Source: Nesterenkonia sp. PF2B19 (GTDB lineage Bacteria > Actinomycetota > Actinomycetes > Actinomycetales > Micrococcaceae). Taken from it: a DNA stretch of 64,000 nucleotides. Shown one piece after another: positions 35,375 through 44,609 of this stretch. How positions within the stretch are numbered: the stretch's first letter is position 1; the number at the start of each line of letters is the position of its first letter. The notes under the pieces are model-generated. The model saw only the letters and a list, made by a program, of their open reading frames with translations, ran no database searches and had not been told where the DNA came from. The position numbers were made by a program, and so were the translations under genes. The stretch covers positions 1 to 64,000 of the forward strand of contig NZ_MDSS02000009.1 of NCBI RefSeq assembly GCF_001758425.2. The letters are read 5' to 3'.

Positions 35375-36553
35375 ATGGGTGTCACCCTGCTCGACGTGAT
35401 CCTGGTGCTCGTCCTGCTCGGGTTCCTGATCGCCGGGCTGCGCAAGGGCATCTGGATCACCGTGGGGGGCCTCGCCGGCTTCCTCGTGGGTGCCGTCGCG
35501 GCGTTCTTCTCCATCCCGCTGGTGGCCGGATGGGTGCCGGATCCGCTGTGGCGCATCGTCGCCGTCATCGCGACCGCCATCGTCCTGGTCGTCGCCGGGC
35601 ACGCACTGGGGACCACCGCCGGCGCGGAGGTGCAGCGGATGTTCCGCTCGCCCACCGTCCGGACCTTGGGCTCGCTCGTCGGAGGTGCGCTCAACGTCGT
35701 CGTCGCGGTCTTCGTCATCGCCGCGCTGTCGCTCTCTGTGGGCGCGATGGGTTTCCCCCAGGTCAACCAGCACATGCGCCAGTCCAGCGTGCTGCAGGGC
35801 ATCACCTCGGTGATGCCGGAGCGGGCGGAGGCGTGGATCGCGCAGATCCGCGCGCGCGTCATGGAGTCTGACATCCCGGAGCTCGCCCAGACGCTCGTGC
35901 CGGAGAGCGACGAGGCCCCGGACAGCGAGGACCTCAGCGCCGCGGCCGACCAGGCTTCCCAGTCGGTGGCCAGGATCACCGGCGTGGCGGATCAGTGCGG
36001 GCTGAGCCAGTCCGGCTCGGGCTTCGTGGTCTCGCCCACGCGTGTGGTCACCAACGCGCATGTGGTCGCCGGGGTCAACGAGCCTACCGTGGAGCTGCGG
36101 GACGGGCAGGTGGCCTCCGCCCGGGTGGTGCACTTCGACGCCGCGGAGGACCTCGCGCTGCTGGCCGTGGACGGCCTGGACGCGGCCCCGCTGGAGATCG
36201 GCGACCCGCTGGACCCCGGGGACACCGGATTCGTCATGGGCTATCCCGCCGGCGGGCCGTTCCATGCGGGCACCGCTGTGGTCCAGGCCCGGGACGTCTC
36301 CCAGGTCAACAACATCTACGGCAGCTCGCCGTCCTCCCTGGAGATCTATCAGCTCAACGCCGACGTCCGGCAGGGCAACTCGGGCGGGCCGCTCATCGAC
36401 GCCGACGGCGACGTCGCCGGTGTGGTCTTCGCCCGCGCCATGGAGGGCAGCGCAGTCGGCTTCGCGCTCACCGCCGAGGAGGCCGGGGACGTGCTGACCA
36501 GCCCGGACTCCTACACGGAGGCGGTCTCCACCGGGCAGTGCGTGGAGCGCTGA
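35375..36553 (+). CDS. MarP-type membrane serine protease (CvpA-like N-terminus)
   Basis: A 392-residue protease with a four-helix CvpA/colicin-V-like membrane domain (residues 1-125) and a periplasmic chymotrypsin-like domain. The catalytic triad is visible: His229 (TNAHVVAG), Asp259 (AAEDLALL) and Ser336 (RQGNSGGPL). Cys208 and Cys389 flank the protease domain, as in M. tuberculosis MarP (Rv3671c), where an equivalent disulfide controls activity under acid or oxidative stress. Starting at ATG 35375 gives MGVTLLDVILVLVLLG. It is divergent from crp and convergent with aroQ. Confidence 0.9.
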   Translation: MGVTLLDVILVLVLLGFLIAGLRKGIWITVGGLAGFLVGAVAAFFSIPLVAGWVPDPLWRIVAVIATAIVLVVAGHALGTTAGAEVQRMFRSPTVRTLGSLVGGALNVVVAVFVIAALSLSVGAMGFPQVNQHMRQSSVLQGITSVMPERAEAWIAQIRARVMESDIPELAQTLVPESDEAPDSEDLSAAADQASQSVARITGVADQCGLSQSGSGFVVSPTRVVTNAHVVAGVNEPTVELRDGQVASARVVHFDAAEDLALLAVDGLDAAPLEIGDPLDPGDTGFVMGYPAGGPFHAGTAVVQARDVSQVNNIYGSSPSSLEIYQLNADVRQGNSGGPLIDADGDVAGVVFARAMEGSAVGFALTAEEAGDVLTSPDSYTEAVSTGQCVER

Positions 36554-36641
36554 GCCAGTTTCCTCCGCCTCTGCGGGGCGGCGGCCAGGATGGCTCCGGC
36601 ATCGGCTCCCGGGATGACGACCGGGGCGAACAGCGGGGCGA

Positions 36642-37123
36642 TCAGCTGCGCAGCGTGTCCGCCAGCAGCTCGATCGCGAAGCGGTAGCCGGCCACCCCGG
36701 CGCCGGCGATGACCGCCTGGGCCAGCGGGGAGACGAAAGAGTGCCGGCGGAACTCCTCGCGGGAGTGCACGTTCGACAGGTGCACCTCCACCACCGGCAG
36801 GGCCACGGCCCGCAGCGCGTCGGCGATCGCCACGGAGGTATGGGTGTAGGCCGCCGGGTTGATCACGATGCCCGCCGCCGTGCCCCGTGCGGCCTGGATC
36901 GCATCCACGAGCTCCCCCTCGTGGTTGGACTGGACCACGTCGACGGCGAAGCCTGTCGTGCGGCGGTGCTGCGGCACAGCTCATGGACGTCCTCCAGGGT
37001 CTCGGAGCCGTAGATCCCCGGCTCCCGAGTGCCCAGCAGGTTCAGGTTCGGCCCGTTGACGATCAGCAGCCGGCCGGTGCCGGAGGCGCCGTGCTCGGAC
37101 GGGGTGCTGGTCTCTGCACTCAT
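36642..37123 (-). CDS. aroQ: Type II 3-dehydroquinate dehydratase AroQ (frameshift near 36959)
   Basis: AroQ dehydrates 3-dehydroquinate to 3-dehydroshikimate in aromatic amino acid synthesis. ATG 37123 is behind AGGAGC. The first frame has [19 protein letters not shown] with the catalytic Tyr. After a one-base shift near 36959 the second frame has [35 protein letters not shown] and [19 protein letters not shown]. The corrected length is 160 residues, normal for the family. The protein usually forms a dodecamer. No other aro gene is next to it. The shift probably reflects a missing base in the sequence. Confidence 0.9.
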
Positions 37124-37236
37124 CGGTGCTCCTCTGCGGTGGTGCGCGGGTGGTCTGGCTCCGCCGACGTCGTCGTCGGTCCGCCGGTCATCAGCCTAGC
37201 CGCACCGGCGGCTCGGACGGCGAGTCCTCGGGCGAC

Positions 37237-37260
37237 TCATGCTGTGCCGATCCAGCATGA
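37237..37260. promoter_or_regulatory. 24-bp inverted repeat upstream of the pectin esterase gene
   Basis: TCATGCTG (37237-37244), eight bases, then CAGCATGA (37253-37260): perfect 8-base arms. It lies 90 bp upstream of the esterase start and is a good candidate operator for an unidentified regulator. Confidence 0.5.
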
Positions 37261-37310
37261 CCTCTCCCGCAGGTCAGCGCGCCGCGGTAACTTGTCGACC
37301 CATCCCAGCC

Positions 37311-37326
37311 TGTGACGCCAGTCACT
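37311..37326. promoter_or_regulatory. Crp/GlxR-like site upstream of the pectin esterase gene
   Basis: TGTGACGCCAGTCACT matches TGTGA-N6-TCACA with one mismatch in the last base. It ends 23 bp before ATG 37350, which would favour repression. Confidence 0.45.
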
Positions 37327-37349
37327 GCTCTCGATGAGGAGACTCCACG

Positions 37350-39275
37350 ATGACCTCGACCGCCCTCTCCCGACGCGCCCTGCCCGACGGCGCCCTCTCC
37401 CGACGCACAGTGCTCAGCACGCTCGGTCTCACCGCCGGAGGGACCGCCGCCCTGGCGGCCGGGATGCTTCCGGCTCCCCAGGCCGCGGCGGCCCCGACCT
37501 CGAGCGCTCCAGGGCACCGCGGCCCGGTGGCGTTCGTGGTGGGCGACTCCACGGCCTCCGTCTATGAGCAGGAGATCCGACCGCGCGCCGGCTGGGGGCA
37601 GGCGCTCCCGCTGCTCATGGGTCGCGGCGTGACCACCTTCGACTACGCCTGGTCCGGAGCCTCCTCGAAGAGCTTCTTCGAAGCCGGCAAGCTCGACGTG
37701 GTCCTGGACCTCATGCAGCCCGGAGACCTGCTGCTGATCTCCTTCGGCCACAACGACTCCAAGATCGAGGACCCGGACCGTGGCACCGATCCGGACACCA
37801 CGTTCAAGGAGTATCTGACCCGCTATGTGGAGGGGGCCCGGCAGCAGGGCGGAGCTCCAGTGCTGGTGACGCCCGTGGAGCGACGTCGCTTCCACGCGGA
37901 CGGGACCGCCGGCGACTCCCATGGAGACTATCCGCGGGCCATGAAGGAACTGGCCGAGGAGCTCGAGGTCCCCCTGGTGGACCTGACGGCGAGCTCGCGA
38001 GCGCTGTGGGAGGGGCTCGGACCTGAAGGGACGAAGGGGCACTTCATGCACCTCGAGCCCGGTGTGCATCCCCAGCATCCTGAAGGGGCCGAGGACAATA
38101 CGCACTTCCAGGCCGTCGGGGCGCTCGCCGTCGCGCGGCTCGTCGCCCAGGGTCTGGTGGACCAGCAGGTCGTGTCCGGCAGCTGGTTCACCCGGCTGGA
38201 GCGGGAGATCGATGCGGAAGCGGAGATCCACTGGCCCGCTGAACGGACCATCGACGACGCCCTGATCCTTACGGTGGGCCCTGGAAAGGCTCACTCCACC
38301 GTCCAGGACGCCGTCGACGCCGCCCCTCGCGGGGCGGGCAGGCGCACCATCATCGCCATCGACCCCGGGGAGCACCGAGCGGTGGTCCATGTGCCCTCTG
38401 ACGTGCCGCGGCTCACCTTCCTCGGGATGGGGGAGCGCCCGGAGGACACTGTGCTGGTCTACGACAACGCCAACGGCACACCCCATCCCGACGGCGGCAC
38501 CTACGGCACCACCGGCAGCTCCACGGTCCGGGTCCACGCGCCCTTCTTCGAGGCCGAGAACCTGACGTTCGCCAATGACTTCGACCCCGCCGCGCATCCG
38601 GAGATCTCCGGAACCCAGGCGGTCGCCCTGCTGATCTCCGGCGACTTCTCCGTGCTGAGGAACGTGCGCTGCCTCGGCCGGCAGGACACGCTGTACGTGA
38701 ACTCTCCGGGCACCGGGGTCCCCGCCCGGCACTACGTCACGGAAAGCCACGTCACCGGGGACGTGGACTTCATCTTCGGCCGCGGCACCGCGGTGTTCGA
38801 CGCCTGCCGCATCGAGTCCCTGGACCGGGGCGAAGCCAACAACGGCTATGTGACCGCCAGCAGCCTGGACGGCTCCCTGCGCCACGGCATCCTTTTCGAC
38901 GACTGCGCGTTCACCTCGACGGCGCCTCGGCGCACCGTCCATCTGGGGCGGCCCTGGCATCCCGGCGGCGATCCGGAGGCGAACCCGCAGGTGCTGGTCC
39001 GTCGCTGCCACCTGGGAGCCCACATCATGTCCAGCCCGTGGACCGACATGAGCGGGTTCTCGTGGCGCGACGCCCGCTTCGTCGAGTTCGAGAATCGGGG
39101 TCCCGGCTCACAAGTCACCGAGGATCGACCTCAGCTGCCGGTCGAGTCTGCCCCTGAGCACACTGTGGCCGCGTATCTCGCCGCCGACGACGGCTGGGCT
39201 CCTCAGCTGGCCGGCACGCCGGCCGACGCCTCGGCGCTGCTCGACGCCCGGGAGAGGGTGGCCCGCGGCGGGTGA
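37350..39275 (+). CDS. Two-domain pectin-degrading esterase: SGNH acetylesterase + CE8 pectin methylesterase
   Basis: A 641-residue secreted fusion. The N-terminus has a twin-arginine signal (LSRRTVLSTLGLTAGG, cleavage near AAAA). Residues about 57-290 form an SGNH hydrolase like rhamnogalacturonan acetylesterases (CE12): Ser67 in VGDSTAS, FGHND, and the late Asp/His in EDNTHF. Residues about 305-610 are a CE8 pectin methylesterase with TLYVNSPG, GDVDFIFGRGTAVF (catalytic Asp) and HLGRPWHPGG. Together they would remove acetyl and methyl groups from pectin. GAGGAGA precedes ATG 37350. It interrupts an otherwise conserved housekeeping block, which suggests acquisition. Confidence 0.9.
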   Translation: MTSTALSRRALPDGALSRRTVLSTLGLTAGGTAALAAGMLPAPQAAAAPTSSAPGHRGPVAFVVGDSTASVYEQEIRPRAGWGQALPLLMGRGVTTFDYAWSGASSKSFFEAGKLDVVLDLMQPGDLLLISFGHNDSKIEDPDRGTDPDTTFKEYLTRYVEGARQQGGAPVLVTPVERRRFHADGTAGDSHGDYPRAMKELAEELEVPLVDLTASSRALWEGLGPEGTKGHFMHLEPGVHPQHPEGAEDNTHFQAVGALAVARLVAQGLVDQQVVSGSWFTRLEREIDAEAEIHWPAERTIDDALILTVGPGKAHSTVQDAVDAAPRGAGRRTIIAIDPGEHRAVVHVPSDVPRLTFLGMGERPEDTVLVYDNANGTPHPDGGTYGTTGSSTVRVHAPFFEAENLTFANDFDPAAHPEISGTQAVALLISGDFSVLRNVRCLGRQDTLYVNSPGTGVPARHYVTESHVTGDVDFIFGRGTAVFDACRIESLDRGEANNGYVTASSLDGSLRHGILFDDCAFTSTAPRRTVHLGRPWHPGGDPEANPQVLVRRCHLGAHIMSSPWTDMSGFSWRDARFVEFENRGPGSQVTEDRPQLPVESAPEHTVAAYLAADDGWAPQLAGTPADASALLDARERVARGG

Positions 39276-39346
39276 TCGGGCAGGCTGAGCGGGACGGTCA
39301 GGCAGGCCCGTTGGGCAGGCCTGGTGAGCAGGCCGGGTGAGCAGAC

Positions 39347-39391
39347 AGACGGCGCCCACCTGCTCCCTGCGGAGCAGACGGGCGCCGTCTG
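39347..39391. terminator. Bidirectional terminator between pectin esterase and acs
   Basis: CAGACGGCGCCC (39347-39358) pairs perfectly with GGGCGCCGTCTG (39380-39391). The loop itself folds as CTGCTCC/GGAGCAG. It separates the two convergent genes. Confidence 0.8.
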
Positions 39392-39414
39392 GCGGATCGG
39401 CAGGGTCGTCCGGG

Positions 39415-41427
39415 TCAGGCGTCCGCCCCGTGCTTGGCGCGCATGTCCTCAGCGATCTGCTGCATCACCGAGGGGTCTGCCAGGGTGGAGGCGTCACCGG
39501 CCTCGCGGCCCTCGGCGACGTCCTTGAGCAGTCGGCGCATGATCTTCCCGGAGCGGGTCTTCGGCAGCTCCGGGACCACCAGCACGTTGCGCGGCTTGGC
39601 GATCGGGCCGATCTCCTGGCCCACATGGGCGCGGAGCTCCTGCTCCTTCTGCGCGGGATCGCCGCCCTCGGCGTCTCCGCGCAGGATCACGAAGGCGACC
39701 ACCGCCTCACCCGTGGTGGCGTCCTTCGCCCCGACGACGGCGGCCTCGGCCACAGCCTCGTGGGAGACCAGGGCGGACTCGATCTCCGTGGTGGAGAGCC
39801 GGTGTCCGGAGACGTTCATGACGTCGTCGACGCGGCCCATCAGCCAGATGTCGCCGTCGTCGTCGGTGCGGGCGCCGTCGCCGGCGAAGTACACGTCCCC
39901 GAATCGCGCCCAGTAGGTCTCCTGATACCGCTCTGGGTTCTTCCAGATGCCGCGCAGCATGGAGGGCCACGGCTCCTTGATGACCAGCAGACCCGCCTCG
40001 CCCGTGCCCAGCGGGGTGCCCATCTCGTCCACCACGCCGATCTCCACGCCGGGGACCGCGGTCTGGGCGGATCCGGGCTTGGTGGCGGTGACCCCCGGGA
40101 GCGGGGCGATCATGTGGGCCCCGGTCTCGGTCTGCCACCAGGTGTCCACGATGGGCGCGGGGTGCTCCTTGGGCGGGTTGCCCGGCCCGTTGTTCGCGCC
40201 GATGACCTCCCGGTACCACATCCAGGCCTCCGGGTTGATGGCCTCGCCGACGGTGCCGAGCACGCGCAGGCTGGAGAGGTCGTACTGGTCGGGGATCTCG
40301 CGGCCCCACTTCATGCAGGTCCGGATCAGCGTGGGGGCCGTGTAGAACTGCGTGACCCGGTACTTCTGGACGATCTCCCACAGCCGGCCCTTGTGCGGGG
40401 AGTCCGGGGTGCCTTCGTAGACCACCTGGGTGGCGCCGTTCACGAGCGGGCCGTAGACGATGTAGGAGTGCCCGGTGACCCAGCCGACGTCGGCGGTGCA
40501 CCAGTAGACGTCCTGCTCCGGCTTCAGGTCGAAGCTGTCCCGGTGGGTGACCGCGCACTGGGTCAGGTAGCCGCCGGTGGTGTGCAGGATGCCCTTGGGC
40601 TTCCCGGTGGTCCCCGAGGTGTAGAGGATGAACAGCGGGTGCTCGGAGTCGTGCGGCACGTAGCTGTGCTCCGTGGACTGCTGCGGCACCAGGTCATGCC
40701 ACCAGGTGTCGATGTCGTGGACCGGGACGTCCTCCCCGTTGCGCCGGACCACCACCACGTGCTCCACGCTGTGGCCCGGGGCGGAGAGCGCCTCGTCCAC
40801 GGCGGGCTTCAGCGGGGAGGGCTTGCCGCGGCGGTAGGAGCCGTCCGCGGTGACCACCAGCTTGGCCTCGGCGTCGTCGATGCGCGAGCGCAGCGCATCC
40901 GAGGAGAAGCCGCCGAAGACCACCGAGTGGATGGCGCCGATGCGGGCGCAGGCCAGCATGGTCACGATGGTCTCGGGGATCATCGGCATGTAGATCGCCA
41001 CACGGTCGCCCTTGGCCAGGCCGAGCGACTCGAAGGCGTTGGCGGCGCGGGCGACGTCGTCCTTCAGCTCCGCGTAGGTGATGCTGCGGGAGTCGCCGGG
41101 CTCGCCCTCGAAGTGGATGGCCACCCGGTCCCCGCGGCCGGCCTCCACGTGGCGGTCCACGGCGTTGTAGGCGGCGTTGACCTCACCGCCGACGAACCAC
41201 TTCGCGAAGGGAGCCTCGGACCAGTCGAGGGTCTCGGTGAAGTCGGTGTCCCAGCTCAGCACGGAGCGGGCCTGGTCCGCCCAGTAGCCGAGGCGGTCCG
41301 CGGCGGCCTTGTCATAGCGGTCCGCCGTCGCGACGGCGTGCGCGGCGAACTCCTCGCTGGGCGGGAACGCCCGAGTCTCCTTGAGCATGCTGTCCAGCTG
41401 GTTGTCTGCCGGGGGAGTGGGGGTCAT
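39415..41427 (-). CDS. acs: Acetyl-CoA synthetase
   Basis: Acs activates acetate to acetyl-CoA through an acetyl-AMP intermediate. The 670-residue protein starts at ATG 41427, behind AAGGAGG. Motifs are the AMP-binding P-loop [66 protein letters not shown] and the C-terminal [11 protein letters not shown]. The last Lys is the classic reversible acetylation site, so the sirtuin at 7.0-8.1 kb could be a reactivating deacetylase. A Crp-like site lies 103 bp upstream. Confidence 0.95.
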   Translation of the reverse strand: MTPTPPADNQLDSMLKETRAFPPSEEFAAHAVATADRYDKAAADRLGYWADQARSVLSWDTDFTETLDWSEAPFAKWFVGGEVNAAYNAVDRHVEAGRGDRVAIHFEGEPGDSRSITYAELKDDVARAANAFESLGLAKGDRVAIYMPMIPETIVTMLACARIGAIHSVVFGGFSSDALRSRIDDAEAKLVVTADGSYRRGKPSPLKPAVDEALSAPGHSVEHVVVVRRNGEDVPVHDIDTWWHDLVPQQSTEHSYVPHDSEHPLFILYTSGTTGKPKGILHTTGGYLTQCAVTHRDSFDLKPEQDVYWCTADVGWVTGHSYIVYGPLVNGATQVVYEGTPDSPHKGRLWEIVQKYRVTQFYTAPTLIRTCMKWGREIPDQYDLSSLRVLGTVGEAINPEAWMWYREVIGANNGPGNPPKEHPAPIVDTWWQTETGAHMIAPLPGVTATKPGSAQTAVPGVEIGVVDEMGTPLGTGEAGLLVIKEPWPSMLRGIWKNPERYQETYWARFGDVYFAGDGARTDDDGDIWLMGRVDDVMNVSGHRLSTTEIESALVSHEAVAEAAVVGAKDATTGEAVVAFVILRGDAEGGDPAQKEQELRAHVGQEIGPIAKPRNVLVVPELPKTRSGKIMRRLLKDVAEGREAGDASTLADPSVMQQIAEDMRAKHGADA

Positions 41428-41529
41428 GCGCTGTCCTCCTTGGGTGCTCCAGGTGCGCCGCAGTGCACCCGTCCCCCGCCCGGTGACCCCCGGGTCGGTC
41501 GGTGCGCGCGACGCCGTCCGACACCTTGC

Positions 41530-41545
41530 TGTGTCGCCGATCACA
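41530..41545. promoter_or_regulatory. Crp/GlxR-like site upstream of acs
   Basis: TGTGTCGCCGATCACA matches TGTGA-N6-TCACA with one mismatch. It lies in the 281-bp gap between the divergent acs and nth genes, 103 bp from the acs start. acs is a known GlxR/Crp target in corynebacteria. Confidence 0.55.
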
Positions 41546-41708
41546 ATACCGCGCGGGGCGTGCCCGAAGCGAGGTGCGCACCACATCGTGACGCACGCCA
41601 TAGCTCGCTGACCTGGGATTTTCCGTGAGCGGTCATGACGAACGGTAGGTATTCTGCGACGAACGGTTCTCCCGGTGGGGGTCCGGCGGCGGCGACGTCG
41701 CCCGTAGA

Positions 41709-42503
41709 ATGACCACGATGATGCGCGAGGAGACCCCGCTGGCGACCACTCGCCGGGTGCGGAAGATCAACAGGGTGCTGGCTGAGACCTACCCCTATGC
41801 CGTGGCCGAGCTCGACTTCGAGAACCCCTTCGAGCTGCTGGTGGCCACCGTGCTCTCCGCCCAGACCACAGACGTGCGCGTCAACCAGGTGACGCCCTCG
41901 CTGTTCGCCCGCTTCCCCGACGCCCATGCCATGGCGGTGGCCGACGAGCGCGAGCTCTCCGAACTGATCCGGCCCACCGGGTTCTACAAGTCCAAGGCCC
42001 GAGCCCTGCTCGGCCTCTCCCAAGCACTGGTCGACGAGCACGACGGCGAGGTGCCCGGCCGCCTTGAGGATCTGGTGAAGCTGCCGGGGGTGGGGCGCAA
42101 GACCGCCTTCGTGGTGCTGGGCAACGCCTTCGGCGAGCCCGGGCTGACGGTGGACACCCACTTCGGGCGGCTCGCCCGTCGGCTCGGCATGACCGAGCAG
42201 GAGGACCCGGTGAAGGTGGAGCGCGACGTCGCCGCCCTCTTCGAGCCCAAGGACTGGACGATGCTGTCCCACCGGCTGATCTTCCACGGACGCCGGGTCT
42301 GCCACGCCCGCCGACCGGCCTGCGGCGCCTGCCCGATCTCCCGCTGGTGCCCCTCCTACGGCGTCGGCGAGGTGGAGCCCCAGGCGGCGCGCGAGCTGCT
42401 CAAGTACGAGCTCGCCCCGGGCCGGGAGGAGCTGCTGGAGAAGATGCGGGCCGGGTGGACCCGCCGCCAGCTGCGCGAGGAAGGCTACTCGCTCAGTGCC
42501 TGA
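41709..42503 (+). CDS. nth: Endonuclease III
   Basis: A DNA glycosylase/AP lyase that removes oxidised pyrimidines. The 264-residue protein holds [18 protein letters not shown], the helix-hairpin-helix LPGVGRKTA with the catalytic Lys, [13 protein letters not shown] with the catalytic Asp, and the iron-sulfur motif C-x6-C-x2-C-x5-C ([17 protein letters not shown]). The C-terminus has an actinobacterial extension ([19 protein letters not shown]). The start may be ATG 41709 or one of the next Met codons. It overlaps the Nudix gene by eight bases, as in a coupled operon. Confidence 0.93.
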   Translation: MTTMMREETPLATTRRVRKINRVLAETYPYAVAELDFENPFELLVATVLSAQTTDVRVNQVTPSLFARFPDAHAMAVADERELSELIRPTGFYKSKARALLGLSQALVDEHDGEVPGRLEDLVKLPGVGRKTAFVVLGNAFGEPGLTVDTHFGRLARRLGMTEQEDPVKVERDVAALFEPKDWTMLSHRLIFHGRRVCHARRPACGACPISRWCPSYGVGEVEPQAARELLKYELAPGREELLEKMRAGWTRRQLREEGYSLSA

Positions 42504-43317
42504 GCCGCAGAGCGGAGGCGTCCGCCGAGATGGACGCCGAGATGGACGCCGAGATCAGCAGGGGGTGGCCGCCCGGTACCGGGTGGCCGAGGACCTGACG
42601 CGTCTGGTCGCCGAAGCGGCGGACTACAGCGCGAACCATCCGGAGGCCGCCGAGCTGGGCGGATGGTGGTGGACCCCGGAGCCGGCTCTCGAGCCGCCCG
42701 CAGAGCCCGCCATGCGTGTCGGCGAGGGCCGGGAGGCTGCGGTGCTCGCCCTGTTCTGCCTCGGCCCGCATCTCGACGACGGCGGCTCGGACGGCCTGGT
42801 GGACCTCGAGGTCCCCTACATCCTGGTCACGGAGCGCTCCCGCGGACTCGCGAAGCACCCGGGGCAGGTGGCATTTCCCGGTGGGGCGCTCGAGGCCTTC
42901 GACCACGGTCCCGGTGCCGCCGCACTGCGTGAGGCGCACGAGGAGATCGGGTTGGACCCGGGCCGGGTCGAGGTGATCGGACTGCTGCCGCCGGCGCCCG
43001 TACCGATCAGCGGATTCATGGTCACCCCGGTGGTCGGGGTGACCGAGGATCCCGGCCAGCTGACTCCGCAGGCCGGGGAGGTGGACGCTGTGATCCGGGT
43101 GCCCGTGCGTCGACTCGTGGATCCGGCGAACCGGACCACCTCGGTGATCCGTCGCCACGGCACCACGCATCGGGCGCCGGCGTTCGTGGTGGACGGGACG
43201 CTGATCTGGGGTTTCACAGGGATTCTGCTGGATCGCATCCTCAGCAGGCTCGGCTGGGAGGAGCCCTGGGACCAGGAGGCCAGTGTGGACCCGCGGGAGT
43301 ATCAGCCGCTGTTCTGA
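42496..43317 (+). CDS. Nudix hydrolase, CoA pyrophosphatase-like
   Basis: A 273-residue protein whose Nudix box reads [25 protein letters not shown], with the preceding [21 protein letters not shown] typical of CoA-diphosphatases (NudL/UPF0035). It would hydrolyse CoA or related nucleotides. The GTG start at 42496 overlaps nth by eight bases, but the first 25 codons are an Arg/Asp/Gly repeat and the true start may be later. In M. tuberculosis the same pair (Rv3674c and Rv3672c) is near marP. Confidence 0.85.
   Translation: MPEPQSGGVRRDGRRDGRRDQQGVAARYRVAEDLTRLVAEAADYSANHPEAAELGGWWWTPEPALEPPAEPAMRVGEGREAAVLALFCLGPHLDDGGSDGLVDLEVPYILVTERSRGLAKHPGQVAFPGGALEAFDHGPGAAALREAHEEIGLDPGRVEVIGLLPPAPVPISGFMVTPVVGVTEDPGQLTPQAGEVDAVIRVPVRRLVDPANRTTSVIRRHGTTHRAPAFVVDGTLIWGFTGILLDRILSRLGWEEPWDQEASVDPREYQPLF
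42523..42555 (+). repeat. 12-bp tandem repeat at the start of the Nudix gene
   Basis: GAGATGGACGCC is repeated twice and followed by a third partial copy (GAGATCAGC). In the Nudix frame it gives [11 protein letters not shown]. It may mark an unreliable N-terminus. Confidence 0.6.
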
Positions 43318-43450
43318 TCGGCCTATGCGGATCCGCGGGCGCTGATCCGCCGCGGGGAGCGTTCCTCCACAGGCTCCGTGACACGCCGACCTCTCCACAG
43401 GGCCGCCCCGGGCCCTGGGCGTCTGCCGTGCCGCCCGAGATGCTGGGGCC

Positions 43451-44609
43451 ATGCCGCTGCTCAGGTCAGATCGTCGCCGACCCTCCGTTCCGCCGGTCGG
43501 CGCCGAGACGGAGGATCCCTCGCTGCTGCTGGTCACCGCCGAGCCGACCCTCCGCGACGACGTGGCCCTGCTGGCCGCGGTCGTCGGTGCTCGCCTGGAG
43601 ACCTTCTCCACCTGGCAGGAGGCGCCCAACCGCCAGTGGGCGGCAGTGCTGTGCGGACCGGACGCCCCGCCGCCGGAGAGCAGACGCGACGAGGTTCTGC
43701 TCGTCACCGACGCGGGCAGCTGTGCCGACCCTTGGGCCCTGGCCGCTGAGCATCCCCCTCTGCGGCCTGTGCCCCTGCCGGCCGGTGAGCAGTGGCTCGT
43801 CGACCATCTGGCCGCCCAGGTCATGGACCGACTGCCCGGGCGCGTGGTGACCGTGATGGGTGCCCTGGGCGGCGTCGGAGCCTCCACGGTCGCCTATCTG
43901 ACGGCCGCCGAGGCGGCTGCCCGCGGGATGGGAGTGCTGCTGCTGGACGCCGACGCCGGGGCCGGCAGCGGGCTGCGTGCCCTGCGGGAGCAGGCCCGAC
44001 GCGCCGGAGTGCTCACCGGGGCGTCGAGCGCCCTGGACTGGGAGGAGCTCGATGCGCTCGACGGTCCCCTCTCGGCGGCCCAGCTCACCGCTGCGCTCGC
44101 CGAGGTGGACGGGATCTCGCTGCTCACCGGGGAGGCCTCCGAGGATGACGCCGGTCCCCGAGCCTTGGCGGCGGTGGTCACCGCCGCTCGGCGTGCCGTG
44201 GACCTGGTGGTGGTCGACGCCGCCGCGACGCCCGGGCGTGCTGGGGGCCCTCGGGGGAGCGCCGGAGGCGGGACTCCTGGTGACCGAACCCTCCGCACGC
44301 GGCGCGGCGGCCGTCGCGGAGATGCCGCTGCGCGGCCATGACGTGGACTGGTCCCTGGTGATCAACGGCGCCGCCCGCGGAGGGATCACGGCCGCGGAGC
44401 TGCCCCGTCGTCTGGGGATCCCGGTGGCCGCCGAGCTCGCCGAGCAGCGGTGGCTGCGGCGGGCAGAAGAGTTCGGGGAGGCCTACGAGGTGCTGCGCAG
44501 CCGACGGGGCGCGTCCTTCGCGCAGGCGCTGTTGGAGGCTGTCGGTGTGGGGACCCAGGGGCCTGACGCCGTCGTCCGGAGGATGGGCGGAGGTGGCCGG
44601 GATGCCTGA
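43451..44609 (+). CDS. ssd: Ssd/CpaE-like pilus assembly ATPase-like protein (frameshift near 44235)
   Basis: A MinD/ParA-like protein of the tad locus, annotated in mycobacteria as septum-site determining protein Ssd (Rv3660c). The N-terminal part is receiver-like. The P-loop is VMGALGGVGASTVAYL, a deviant Walker A lacking the usual Lys, as in other Ssd proteins. LLLDADAGAGSGL and VDLVVVDAA follow. At about 44235 the frame moves by +1 (one extra base), after which VLGALGGAPEAGLLVTEPSARGAAAVAEM continues to 44609. The corrected length is 385 residues. It overlaps cpaF by eight bases. Confidence 0.8.

Noticed and set aside
39337-41628. 763-codon plus-strand frame opposite acs
   Set aside because: Antisense to a clearly conserved acetyl-CoA synthetase; composition is typical of a shadow frame.
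43854-43905. Deviant Walker A without Lys in Ssd as evidence of inactivation
   Set aside because: The GGVGAST form is usual in actinobacterial Ssd proteins.
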